This document shows, piece after piece, positions 1 through 6,306 of a stretch of 8,126 nt of DNA; position 1 is the stretch's first letter; each line of letters begins with the position of its first letter. This DNA comes from CAYVZZ01 sp964456185 (GTDB lineage: Bacteria > Pseudomonadota > Gammaproteobacteria > Pseudomonadales > Alcanivoracaceae), in the NCBI GenBank assembly GCA_964456185.1, contig CAYVZZ010000101.1, positions 1 to 8,126 of the forward strand, written 5' to 3'. Made by a program: the position numbers and the translations under genes. The notes beneath the pieces were generated by a model. It did not search any database, was not told where the DNA came from, and was given only the letters and a program-made list of their open reading frames with translations.

Positions 1-1209
1 ACCATCAAGAATAAGCGGCTCGCGCAGCGCTGCTTTAAGCGCCTGCCAGTCTGGCCCCCAATATTGCTTCCACTCGGTGAGCAGTAACAGGGCATCACAG
101 CCTTCCACCGCTTTCATGGGATCATCGACGGGTTGCAATAAAGGCTGATCAGGCGCCCATTGTTTCAAGTGGGTTAGTGCCAACGGGTCATGCACACGGG
201 TAACCACCCCCTGCGCCCAGAAAGCGTCTAACAAGCGCAAGATAGGTGCATTGTCTATCTTGTCACTGCCCGGTTTATAGGCCGCGCCCCAAATCGCCAC
301 CTGCTTGCCCTGTACATCGCCTTGGTAATGCTGCCAAAACTTGCGGAACAACACTTCTTTTTGCTGTTCGTTAATGGCCAACACCGCATCCAGCAACTGC
401 GCTTGTCGCTGTTCAGCGCGCAGCGTGTTGGTTAGCGTCATCACATCGCGAGAGAAATTGGGCCCACCAAAACCACAGCCCGGGTACAAATAAGCCTCAC
501 CGATGCGCGCATCGGAACCTACCGCCCGACGCACTTTTTCGATATCCACATCGAGGGTTTCGGCCAAATTGGCCAAATCATTCATCAACGAAAGGCGTGC
601 CGCCAGCATGCCGCCAATAGCCAACTTGGCAAACTCGGCCTCGCGGGGACGCATCACCTGAATGACGTCGCGACGGCGGTTATAGGGGCGCAAAATATCG
701 CGCATTAATAATTCGGCATGCGAATCATGACAGCCCAACAAAATATGGTCCGGGCGCATAAAATTCTTTAGCGCCGCACCTTCTTGCAACATATCCGGTA
801 AGGTGACGACCACACACCGGCTGCCCGCTTGTTGCAATTGCTGCTGAATGGCTTCGCTGGTGCCCACGGCAAAGCTGCTTTGATTAACCAACACGTCAAC
901 TTGAGCGGCGGCAACGACCTGCTCAACCAGCCAATCACGCAAGGCATCATTACCAGGCGACAACGCCATGAAGACTTGAGGCGCAGGTTGCCGATAATTG
1001 GCGTTCGTTGTGACCTGCAGCCGTCCTTCGTTCCACTGCTGTTGAAACAAAGCCTGTAAGCCTGGCTCGGGTAGAGGACAGCGGCCTTGTTTGAGTTCGT
1101 CATACAGGCTGTCGTCAGCGACCACTAGACGCAACTGGTGACCACTCTGCGCAAAGCTACAAGCCGTTACTAACGCACAGAGGTTGTGCCCTACCACATC
1201 GATTTGCAC
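1..1209 (-). CDS. Degenerate UDP-glucose 6-dehydrogenase homologue, probable pseudoenzyme (3' end outside window)
   Basis: The frame is open for 403 codons and runs off the window at a Leu-Asp-Gly that matches the family's near-terminal DGRN region, so roughly 20-30 residues are missing. The start is GTG (1207-1209), with AGGGGG about 9 bases upstream and an in-frame TAA two codons before it. Family signs are EPGL (48-51), VGT (115-117), LQEG (141-144), PGCGFGG (243-249) and LLTEW (376-380). Against active UGDs, the GxGxxG of the NAD fold reads GHNLCA (7-12), the Glu of NPEFLREG is Asp139, the Asn four residues after Lys195 is Gly199, the catalytic Cys of GGxCFPKD is Asn251 (then Phe-Ser-Arg-Asp), and the Arg of KPxTDDxR is Asp319. 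The loop carrying GTPxxxDG is shortened near residues 80-88. Lys195, Glu143 and Asp255 remain. The family oxidises UDP-glucose to UDP-glucuronate with NAD. I infer this protein cannot do so and may bind a ligand or partner instead. It lies 17 bases after galU. Confidence 0.85.
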   Translation of the reverse strand, partial: MQIDVVGHNLCALVTACSFAQSGHQLRLVVADDSLYDELKQGRCPLPEPGLQALFQQQWNEGRLQVTTNANYRQPAPQVFMALSPGNDALRDWLVEQVVAAAQVDVLVNQSSFAVGTSEAIQQQLQQAGSRCVVVTLPDMLQEGAALKNFMRPDHILLGCHDSHAELLMRDILRPYNRRRDVIQVMRPREAEFAKLAIGGMLAARLSLMNDLANLAETLDVDIEKVRRAVGSDARIGEAYLYPGCGFGGPNFSRDVMTLTNTLRAEQRQAQLLDAVLAINEQQKEVLFRKFWQHYQGDVQGKQVAIWGAAYKPGSDKIDNAPILRLLDAFWAQGVVTRVHDPLALTHLKQWAPDQPLLQPVDDPMKAVEGCDALLLLTEWKQYWGPDWQALKAALREPLILDG

Positions 1210-1226
1210 GCTTTATGCCCCCTATT

Positions 1227-2114
1227 TCAAGCAGTTTTCAATGCCGACTTTACCAAAGCCTGCACATCCTGCCCCAATGTCTCATGCTTCAACGCATAAT
1301 GCAGCACCGCTTCAAGATAGCCCAGCTTATTACCACAGTCGAAGGTTTGACCTGTCATGCGCCAGGCATCAACACCGGCAGTTTGAATCAGCTCGTCAAT
1401 GGCATCGGTCAGCTGGATTTCACCGCCTTTGCCCGGTTTGGTATCAGCCAGCAGCGGCATAATGGCGGCAGGGAACACATAACGCCCAATCACTGCCAAT
1501 TGCGACGGGGCTTCTTCCGGCTCGGGTTTTTCCACTACACCATTTAGCTGTGTCGATTTTCCCGCACCCACTTGCGGATCACGCGGATCGACGATGCCGT
1601 ATTTGTTCACATCCTTTTCCGGCACCGTTTCCACCATGATTTGCGCATGGCCATGTTGATCAAAGGCTGCCAACATCTGGCCTAAATCGGGCGCATCAGT
1701 GGCACTGTCCACCAAGACATCGGGCAGCAGCACGGCAAAAGGCGCATCCCCTACCCAATCGGCAGCCAACGCCACAGCATGTCCAAGACCATCGGCCTGA
1801 TGTTGCATCACGCTGCTCAGGGACACACCCGCTGGCAACACCGCTTGCACGGCCTCTAGCAAGGCTGTTTTACCCTTGGCCTGCAGTGTGCTTTCCAGCC
1901 CTTCGTCTTTGGCAAAATGGCGCTCGATTGCGCCTTTTGTCGGGTGGGATACCAGCAGAATATCGGTGATACCTGCGGCGGCGGCCTCTTCGACCACATA
2001 TTGAATAGTGGGCTTATCGACCACCGTTAAAAGCTCTTTCGGAATGCCTTTAGAGGCGGGCAACATGCGTGTGCCCAACCCGGCAACCGGAATTACTGCC
2101 TTACGTACTGTCAT
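1227..2114 (-). CDS. galU: UTP-glucose-1-phosphate uridylyltransferase GalU
   Basis: GalU joins UTP and glucose-1-phosphate to give UDP-glucose and pyrophosphate in the cytoplasm, supplying the donor for LPS, exopolysaccharide and UDP-galactose. The 295 residues match the usual bacterial length and align along their whole length with the E. coli type. Visible motifs are the nucleotide-binding GLGTRMLPASKGIPKE (12-27), DGLGHAV (108-114), LPDV (130-133), VEKP (194-197), EIQLTDAID (232-240) and DCGNKLGY (259-266). I chose ATG at 2112-2114 because the family begins right there (MTVRKAVIPVAG). An in-frame ATG further upstream (to 2165) would add 17 unrelated residues and overlap galE by over 50 bases. 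The chosen ATG overlaps the galE TGA as ATGA, with AAGGG 8 bases upstream, so translation is probably coupled to galE. No key residue appears missing. Confidence 0.97.
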   Translation of the reverse strand: MTVRKAVIPVAGLGTRMLPASKGIPKELLTVVDKPTIQYVVEEAAAAGITDILLVSHPTKGAIERHFAKDEGLESTLQAKGKTALLEAVQAVLPAGVSLSSVMQHQADGLGHAVALAADWVGDAPFAVLLPDVLVDSATDAPDLGQMLAAFDQHGHAQIMVETVPEKDVNKYGIVDPRDPQVGAGKSTQLNGVVEKPEPEEAPSQLAVIGRYVFPAAIMPLLADTKPGKGGEIQLTDAIDELIQTAGVDAWRMTGQTFDCGNKLGYLEAVLHYALKHETLGQDVQALVKSALKTA

Positions 2115-3133
2115 TCGGAATACCCTTGCGGATTGTTTTTTTGCCAGCGCCAGTGATCGGCACACATGGCTTGTAAATCACGTTTTGCTTCCCAACCCAA
2201 TAGCTGTTTTGCCAAGGCAGGGTCCGCATAACAAGCGGCCACGTCACCGGGGCGACGATCAACCAGTTGATAAGGAATGGCATGGCCACAGGCGGCGGCA
2301 AAGGCTTCCACCATCTGCAACACCGAATACCCCTGCCCAGTGCCTAAATTGACCTGTAACAGCTGCGGTTGTTCACTTAAGCATTGCAACGCATCGAGAT
2401 GCCCTTGCGCCAAATCCATCACATGGATGTAATCGCGCACGCCAGTGCCATCGGGTGTGGGGTAGTCGCTTCCGAAGACACTCAATTTCTCTCGCTTGCC
2501 CACTGCCACTTGCGCAATATACGGCATCAAATTATTGGGAATACCACTTGGGTCTTCACCGATACGGCCACTTTCGTGAGCGCCTACCGGATTAAAATAA
2601 CGCAATATCGCCAGGCCCCAGCTGTCGTCGCTGGCGTGCAAATGGCGCAGCATGTCCTCAATGTGCAACTTGGTCGCGCCATAAGGATTGGTAGTTTGCA
2701 GTGGAAAATCTTCGCGAATGGGCACACTGGCCGGATCCCCATAGACGGTAGCCGACGAGCTAAACACCAACTGTTTAACACCGGCCGTCTGCATGGCCTG
2801 TAGCAGCACCAAGCTGCCATTCACGTTAACGTCGTAATAATTTAACGGCTGTTCAACCGATTCGCCCACGGCTTTGAGTCCGGCGAAATGCACCACTGCA
2901 TCAATCTGGTGTTGTGCAAACAGCTGATCCAGCAAGGCACGATCGCGAATATCGCCTTCTACCAATTCGGCAGAGGCACCGTCGGCCAGTTCGGCCACGC
3001 GGCGCAAGGATTCAGGGCTACTGTTACTGAGATTATCTAATACAACAACGGAATAACCGGCCTGCAATAGCAGCAGCACCGTATGTGAGCCGATATAGCC
3101 CGCACCGCCGGTCACAAGAATGGTTTTAGACAC
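2111..3133 (-). CDS. galE: UDP-glucose 4-epimerase GalE
   Basis: GalE interconverts UDP-glucose and UDP-galactose using tightly bound NAD (Leloir pathway and surface-sugar supply). The protein has 340 residues, the normal size. It begins with a Rossmann fold, GGAGYIGS (9-16), with the NAD-ribose acidic residue in VLDNLSNS (31-38). The short-chain dehydrogenase triad is present: SSSATVYG (125-132, catalytic Ser127) and YGATK (Tyr151, Lys155). RYFNPVGA, VRDYIHVMDLA and the C-terminal RRPGDVAACYAD are typical of GalE. The start is GTG (3131-3133), with GGAAG about 5 bases upstream. The following codons enter the fold directly (SKTILVTGG), so little room exists for another start. It overlaps galU by 4 bases (ATGA) and lies 105 bases after the tRNA-Lys gene with no clear terminator between. 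Confidence 0.97.
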   Translation of the reverse strand: MSKTILVTGGAGYIGSHTVLLLLQAGYSVVVLDNLSNSSPESLRRVAELADGASAELVEGDIRDRALLDQLFAQHQIDAVVHFAGLKAVGESVEQPLNYYDVNVNGSLVLLQAMQTAGVKQLVFSSSATVYGDPASVPIREDFPLQTTNPYGATKLHIEDMLRHLHASDDSWGLAILRYFNPVGAHESGRIGEDPSGIPNNLMPYIAQVAVGKREKLSVFGSDYPTPDGTGVRDYIHVMDLAQGHLDALQCLSEQPQLLQVNLGTGQGYSVLQMVEAFAAACGHAIPYQLVDRRPGDVAACYADPALAKQLLGWEAKRDLQAMCADHWRWQKNNPQGYSE

Positions 3134-3142
3134 AAATACTTC

Positions 3143-3161
3143 CAGCTTCTATTGAAAGCTG
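3143..3161 (-). promoter_or_regulatory. Small inverted repeat in the galE leader
   Basis: CAGCTT and AAGCTG form a perfect 6-base stem with a 7-base loop, ending about 9 bases before the galE GTG and directly before its ribosome binding site (GGAAG). No T-tract follows on the minus strand, so it does not look like an intrinsic terminator. It could be a leader hairpin that influences ribosome access, or chance. I saw no convincing -10/-35 pair for galE in the 105 bases between the tRNA and galE. Confidence 0.3.
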
Positions 3162-3238
3162 CAGTGTACTGGATTTTGTCTTAGCTTTCTTGGAGAAACG
3201 CCTGTAAAGCAGACGATAGAAGGAAACAGGAGGAAGGA

Positions 3239-3313
3239 TGGTGGGTCGTGAAGGATTCGAACCTTCGACCAATTGGTTAAAAGCCAACTGCTCTACCACT
3301 GAGCTAACGACCC
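3239..3313 (-). tRNA. tRNA-Lys (anticodon UUU), CCA encoded
   Basis: This 75-base gene folds as a full cloverleaf. The acceptor arms are GGGTCGT (3307-3313) and ACGACCC, followed by discriminator A and an encoded CCA at the 3' end (3239-3241). The D arm reads GCTCAGTGGTAGAGC, one base shorter in the loop than the common GCTCAGTTGGTAGAGC. The anticodon loop is CTTTTAA with TTT at 3279-3281, flanked by TTGG and CCAA. The T arm contains GGTTCGAATCC. The sequence is close to bacterial tRNA-Lys(UUU), which decodes AAA and AAG. It sits between queC and galE. Queuosine is placed in tRNAs for Asp, Asn, His and Tyr, so this tRNA is not a substrate of the neighbouring pathway. Confidence 0.98.
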
Positions 3314-3328
3314 GTCCAATGGCGCGCA

Positions 3329-3356
3329 ATGATACAACGTATTCGTCGAGTTGCAA
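3329..3356 (-). promoter_or_regulatory. Sigma-70 type promoter of tRNA-Lys with GC-rich discriminator
   Basis: On the minus strand the -35 box is TTGCAA (3351-3356, 4 of 6 consensus) and the -10 box is TATCAT (3329-3334, 5 of 6), separated by 16 bases. The predicted start is near 3322, about 9 bases before the mature tRNA 5' end. The bases after the -10 box (TGCGCGCC) form a GC-rich discriminator, a known hallmark of stable-RNA promoters under stringent (ppGpp) control. The regulation is inferred from the sequence alone. Confidence 0.75.
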
Positions 3357-3376
3357 GATTTTTTGCGTAAAAAACT
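3357..3376 (-). promoter_or_regulatory. UP-element-like A/T tracts upstream of the tRNA-Lys promoter
   Basis: Directly upstream of the -35 box the minus strand reads TTTTTT, four bases (ACGC), then AAAAAA, a 6+6 inverted repeat at 3359-3374. Its position and T-tract/A-tract layout resemble the rrn-type UP element bound by the RNA polymerase alpha C-terminal domains. The same T run could also help end queC transcription, but no GC-rich stem precedes it. Confidence 0.55.
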
Positions 3377-3415
3377 ATTCAACCGGTCAAATTAAAGCCA
3401 ATGACGAAATATACA

Positions 3416-4099
3416 TCAACGCCGATAAGGTGTCGGATCGGCCACGCCTGCCTCTACAAAGCCCTGATGGCGCAAGCGACAGCTATCACACTTGCCGCAG
3501 GCTTTGCCCTGCTCATCGGCCTGATAGCAAGACACGGTAAGCGCATAGTCCAAGCCAAGCCGACTGCCTGTTTGAATAATCTCAGCTTTGCTGAGCTGCT
3601 GCAATGGGGTTTCGATGCCCGGCGCTTTACCTTCGGTGCCCGCCACCGTCGCTAAAGCCGCCAAGCGGGAAAATGCCTCGATAAAGGCGGGTCGGCAATC
3701 CGGGTAACCGGAAAAATCCACCGAATTGACACCAATAAAAATATGCTGCGCATCGACCACTTCGGCCAGCCCCAAGGCCAACGACAAAAATACCGTATTA
3801 CGTGCCGGCACATAGGTAACGGGCACACCTTGGCTTTCCTCTTCCGGCACGTCGATGGCGTCATCGGTTAACGCCGAACCGCCAATGGCGTCCATACCCA
3901 AATGAATCACGCGGTGACTGGCTGCCCCCAAGTGTTTTGAAATGCGCTCGGCAGCGGCCAGCTCGGAACGGTGGCGCTGACCATAATCAAACGCCAGCGT
4001 ATGGCATTCATAGCCTTTATCGCGGGCAATAGCGAGACAGGTGGATGAATCCAAGCCACCCGATAAGAGTACAACGGCAGTTTCGGTTTGAGCAGTCAT
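3416..4099 (-). CDS. queC: 7-cyano-7-deazaguanine synthase QueC
   Basis: QueC converts 7-carboxy-7-deazaguanine to preQ0 with ATP and ammonia, in the cytoplasm, as part of queuosine synthesis. The protein has 227 residues, typical for the family. The PP-loop ATP site is SGGLDSS (13-19), followed by AFDYGQRH (36-43) and YVPARNT (96-102), all family hallmarks. GVNSVDFSGYPDCRP (123-137) and the C-terminal zinc cysteines Cys191, Cys201, Cys204 and Cys207 (within CGKCDSC) are all present, so the enzyme looks intact. The start ATG (4097-4099) overlaps the queE TGA as ATGA, which suggests coupled translation. Only a weak GGA lies close upstream, with a stronger GGGGGA further back inside queE. Confidence 0.97.
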   Translation of the reverse strand: MTAQTETAVVLLSGGLDSSTCLAIARDKGYECHTLAFDYGQRHRSELAAAERISKHLGAASHRVIHLGMDAIGGSALTDDAIDVPEEESQGVPVTYVPARNTVFLSLALGLAEVVDAQHIFIGVNSVDFSGYPDCRPAFIEAFSRLAALATVAGTEGKAPGIETPLQQLSKAEIIQTGSRLGLDYALTVSCYQADEQGKACGKCDSCRLRHQGFVEAGVADPTPYRR

Positions 4100-4755
4100 T
4101 TTCCGGGTTCATCCCCCCATAACACTTTGTGTAATTGCATTTGAAAACGCACCGGCAGACGATCTTCAATAATCCAATCGGCTAATTGGACAGCCGGCAG
4201 GCTCTCCCAGACCGGCGAGAAGAGCACATCAGCCACTTTGTTGGTTAAATCATGAGTGGTGATTTGTGCCTTGGCCCAGTCGTAGTCAGCGCGATCGCAC
4301 AACACAAACTTCACTTGATGGTGAGGGCGCAGCGCGTCGATATTAGCGGGCAGATTGCGCTTTTCTTCGGCAGAACCAGGCGTTTTAATATCCATCACCA
4401 CGTTGACGCGTTCATCAACCGCATTAATTGCCAAGGCGCCACAGGTTTCCAAACTTACTTCATAGCCCAAATCGCACAGCTTGCCCAATAACGGCAAGCA
4501 GGCCGGTTGTGCCAGCGGCTCACCGCCGGTGACACACACATGACGGGCACCAAAGCTGGCCACCTTGTCGAGCACATCCGACAGGGACATGCGCTCGCCA
4601 CCATGGAACGAATAGGTGGTGTCACAATAGGTGCAACGTAATGGGCAGCCAGTAAGTCGAATAAAAACGGTAGGATAGCCCACACTGGACGACTCGCCCT
4701 GCAGTGAGTGAAAAATTTCGGTAATGCGCAGGCCGATGGGCTGGGCAGATGACAT
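4096..4755 (-). CDS. queE: 7-carboxy-7-deazaguanine synthase QueE (radical SAM)
   Basis: QueE is a radical SAM enzyme that contracts 6-carboxytetrahydropterin to 7-carboxy-7-deazaguanine, the step before QueC. The protein has 219 residues, close to the E. coli size. Near the N-terminus FHSLQGE (15-21) is a typical QueE segment. The iron-sulfur motif is CPLRCTYC (Cys37, Cys41, Cys44; CX3CX2C), followed by DTTYSF, and the SAM-binding GGEP lies at 77-80. DIKTPGS, VKFVL and a C-terminal FQMQLHKVLWG also match. The start ATG (4753-4755) gives the usual short lead before the ITEIFHSLQGE segment. The nearest purine-rich site, GAGG, is 11 bases upstream, slightly far, and could be masked by a small hairpin. 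queD and queF are not in the window, so they must be elsewhere if present. Confidence 0.96.
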   Translation of the reverse strand: MSSAQPIGLRITEIFHSLQGESSSVGYPTVFIRLTGCPLRCTYCDTTYSFHGGERMSLSDVLDKVASFGARHVCVTGGEPLAQPACLPLLGKLCDLGYEVSLETCGALAINAVDERVNVVMDIKTPGSAEEKRNLPANIDALRPHHQVKFVLCDRADYDWAKAQITTHDLTNKVADVLFSPVWESLPAVQLADWIIEDRLPVRFQMQLHKVLWGDEPGK

Positions 4756-4758
4756 GGT

Positions 4759-4770
4759 GAGGTGCGCCTC
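4759..4770 (-). promoter_or_regulatory. Small hairpin covering the queE ribosome binding site
   Basis: The minus strand reads GAGG-CGCA-CCTC, a 4-base stem with a 4-base loop, three bases before the queE ATG. The left arm contains the only plausible ribosome binding site, so pairing would hide it. The structure is small and could be chance. It does not match the preQ1 riboswitch consensus. Confidence 0.3.
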
Positions 4771-4790
4771 TTCACGCGAAAGTGGCGCAT

Positions 4791-4799
4791 ATTTTAACA
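4791..4799 (-). promoter_or_regulatory. Possible extended -10 promoter element for queE-queC
   Basis: The minus strand carries TGTTAAAAT: a -10-like TAAAAT (4791-4796, 5 of 6 consensus) preceded by TG one base upstream (4798-4799), the extended -10 arrangement that can work without a good -35 box. A start near 4784 would leave a leader of about 30 bases before queE. The upstream bases offer only poor -35 matches inside the preceding hairpin. This fits an independent queEC transcript after the Tol-Pal operon ends. Confidence 0.4.
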
Positions 4800-4805
4800 G
4801 GAAGC

Positions 4806-4840
4806 AGAAAAGTAAACAGGCCGCATCGGCGACCTGTTTA
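4806..4840 (-). terminator. Candidate Tol-Pal operon terminator after cpoB
   Basis: TAAACAGG (4813-4820) and CCTGTTTA (4833-4840) form a perfect 8-base inverted repeat with a 12-base loop that can pair further (CCG with CGG). On the minus strand the stem is followed by CTTTTCT, a T-rich but interrupted tract. It lies 27 bases after the cpoB stop, where the tol operon should end. The outer stem is A/T-rich and the T run short, so termination may be incomplete, with some read-through to queE. Confidence 0.55.
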
Positions 4841-4867
4841 TTCGTACTGAAATGAAAGCCGTTTATA

Positions 4868-5698
4868 TCAAAGTGCTTTCAGCAACTTAGCAGCCAGCTT
4901 GGCTTCGCTGCTATCAGGAAACTGTTGACGAATCCGTTTTAAGGCCACTTTTGCTTTGCCCGATTCGCCTTGGCGCGCACGGACAGTAGCCAGCTTATAC
5001 AAAGCGGTCGGTACTTTGCTGTTATTCGGAAAGTCGTTAATCAGCTGTTTAAACTGCTTAGCGGCCTTCTCCAGTGATGCGTCATCGCCTTCAATGCGAT
5101 ACACCTCACCCAGCCAGTAACGGGCATCGGCCACATGCAGACCGTTGGGGTATTTAGTGAGGTAGCTCGAGAGCGCTTTGGCAGCTCCTTTGTGATCACC
5201 AGACAACAGCTTATTGCGTGCGGCCACGTAAGCCTTGTTATCTTCTGCGGCAGATACACTGGGCTTTTGGCTAGGTGTTTCAGCGCTAGCAGAATCAGCC
5301 TCATCGGTTGCCGTATTCGCATCGGAGGTTGTCGCTGCTTTACCGGCTGACAAGTCACGCAAACGCGTATCGAGATCCACATAACGCTCGCGGGCGTTTT
5401 TCTGCATCTGATCCACCTGGTGACGCAACTGCTCTACGTCGCCGCGCAATTGGTTGAGCTGCTTTTGATAGCGTTGTAACTGCTGCACCAACACCAACAA
5501 ATTGCCGCCTGCCGATTGACCGTCCGAGGCAGATTTGGCAGTGCCGTTTCCCGCAGCAGATACCGGCATCGCCTGACCATTTGCAGTCACCGTGGCCGCG
5601 GTAAGATCCTTGACGACGACGGGGCCGGTACTGGCGGCCAGCGCTTGCACGCTGGGCAGTAACAGCCCCATCAACATCCAGATAACAGGATGTTTCAT
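4868..5698 (-). CDS. cpoB: Cell division coordinator CpoB (YbgF), periplasmic TPR protein
   Basis: CpoB works in the periplasm, where in E. coli it links the Tol system with the peptidoglycan synthase PBP1B during constriction. The 276 residues are close to the E. coli length. A signal peptide covers about residues 1-22, with a hydrophobic core and a likely cut after Ala-Leu-Ala or the next Ala. Residues 64-116 form a Gln/Leu-rich coiled coil (VQQLQRYQKQLNQLRGDVEQ), the trimerising region. An acidic Ser/Thr/Ala linker follows (about 117-150). TPR-type helices fill 153-276, with repeated patterns such as SYLTKYPNG, WLGEVY, LINDFPNNS, KLATVRARQGE and IRQQFPDS. It starts 14 bases after pal. Its ribosome binding site is weak (only GGTCAG-like bases before the ATG), so expression may depend on read-through of ribosomes from pal. 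Confidence 0.95.
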   Translation of the reverse strand: MKHPVIWMLMGLLLPSVQALAASTGPVVVKDLTAATVTANGQAMPVSAAGNGTAKSASDGQSAGGNLLVLVQQLQRYQKQLNQLRGDVEQLRHQVDQMQKNARERYVDLDTRLRDLSAGKAATTSDANTATDEADSASAETPSQKPSVSAAEDNKAYVAARNKLLSGDHKGAAKALSSYLTKYPNGLHVADARYWLGEVYRIEGDDASLEKAAKQFKQLINDFPNNSKVPTALYKLATVRARQGESGKAKVALKRIRQQFPDSSEAKLAAKLLKAL

Positions 5699-5712
5699 AT
5701 CAACTGACCAAC

Positions 5713-6306
5713 TTAGGGTTGGTTAGACAGATAGTTGATGACAACTCGGCGGTTTTTAGCCCAGGCCATTTTGCTGTGGCCAAATGCTGCTGGCTTCTCT
5801 TCGCCATAGCTGACGATTTTGATTTGTGATGCGTCAACGCCTTGTACACGCAGGAATTGGGCAACGGCTTTCGCACGGTGCTCGCCCAGCGCCACGTTGT
5901 ACTCACGGGTACCGCGCTCGTCGGTGTTACCTTCCAAGCGGATAGTTGCGTTAGCATTGTTCATCAGATACTCGGCGTGCGCACGCAGTGTATCGAAGGC
6001 AGCGCTTGGCACTTGTGAGCTATCGAAAGAGAAATAGATCACGCGGGTGTCGGTGGTGCCATCATAGTTGACAGGGTTGTTCCAGAAATTTTCTGCTGTC
6101 ACCGGCATAGCAGGCTCGTTGTTTTCCACCACGGTCGGCTCGGTTTGTTGCACCGGCTGCGTGTTGGTAACCGGCTGCTGCGGTTGCGGCTGTGGGTTGT
6201 AATCGTTCTGCGTGGTGTTTTGGTCATTTGGTGTGCTGGAACAGGCGGCTAATGCCATAGCAGCAACCAGTGCAACCAACAGTTGGCTGAGTTTCAATTT
6301 ACGCAT
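5713..6306 (-). CDS. pal: Peptidoglycan-associated lipoprotein Pal
   Basis: Pal is an outer-membrane lipoprotein that binds peptidoglycan and TolB, keeping the outer membrane attached during division. The N-terminus is a lipoprotein signal with lipobox LAAC, so Cys22 should be lipidated. Ser at +2 avoids the inner-membrane retention signal. Residues 25-65 are a disordered-looking linker rich in Asn, Gln, Pro and Thr. The OmpA-like domain fills about 85-197: VIYFSFDSS (89-97), then LEGNTDERGTREYNVALGEH (124-143) with the peptidoglycan-binding Asp and Arg, VSYGEEKPA (165-173) and AWAKNRRV (181-188). At 197 residues it is somewhat longer than E. coli Pal, mostly through the linker. The start ATG has a near-ideal ribosome binding site, AGAGGAG, 6 bases upstream, which fits an abundant protein. 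It lies 63 bases after tolB. Confidence 0.97.
   Translation of the reverse strand: MRKLKLSQLLVALVAAMALAACSSTPNDQNTTQNDYNPQPQPQQPVTNTQPVQQTEPTVVENNEPAMPVTAENFWNNPVNYDGTTDTRVIYFSFDSSQVPSAAFDTLRAHAEYLMNNANATIRLEGNTDERGTREYNVALGEHRAKAVAQFLRVQGVDASQIKIVSYGEEKPAAFGHSKMAWAKNRRVVINYLSNQP

Noticed and set aside
768..1103. Minus-strand open frame of 111 codons starting with ATG inside the dehydrogenase region
   Set aside because: It lies in a shifted frame within the continuous 403-codon frame that carries recognisable dehydrogenase motifs, and its own translation is rich in Trp, Arg and Cys with no family pattern.
1..1209. Idea that the dehydrogenase is a frameshifted or interrupted pseudogene
   Set aside because: I translated the whole stretch and found no stop. 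Family motifs remain in one frame from the GTG start to the window edge, so the unusual residues are substitutions and not frameshift products.
2112..2165. Longer galU start adding 17 residues before MTVRKAV
   Set aside because: The extra residues match no GalU and would overlap galE by over 50 bases. The internal ATG has a good ribosome site and the ATGA overlap.
2384..2803. Plus-strand open frame of 139 codons opposite galE
   Set aside because: It is fully antisense to a clear galE, shows no family motif and has no convincing ribosome site; it is a by-product of galE codon use.
3143..3161. Hairpin before galE as an intrinsic terminator for tRNA-Lys
   Set aside because: The 6-base stem is not followed by a T-tract on the transcribed strand and sits next to the galE ribosome site, so I list it only as a leader inverted repeat.
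3239..3313. tRNA-Lys gene as an integration site for a mobile element
   Set aside because: No integrase, no second copy of the tRNA 3' end and no foreign-looking genes are present; both flanks carry ordinary housekeeping genes.
3126..3356. Open frame of 76 codons across the tRNA (VVEQLAFNQLVEGSNPSRPT-like translation)
   Set aside because: This is the well-known false translation of a tRNA gene; the sequence is tRNA-Lys and its flanks.
4756..4800. preQ1 riboswitch upstream of queE-queC
   Set aside because: The leader has a small GAGG/CCTC hairpin but lacks the conserved loop and the A-rich tail of preQ1-I, and nothing resembles the larger preQ1 classes.
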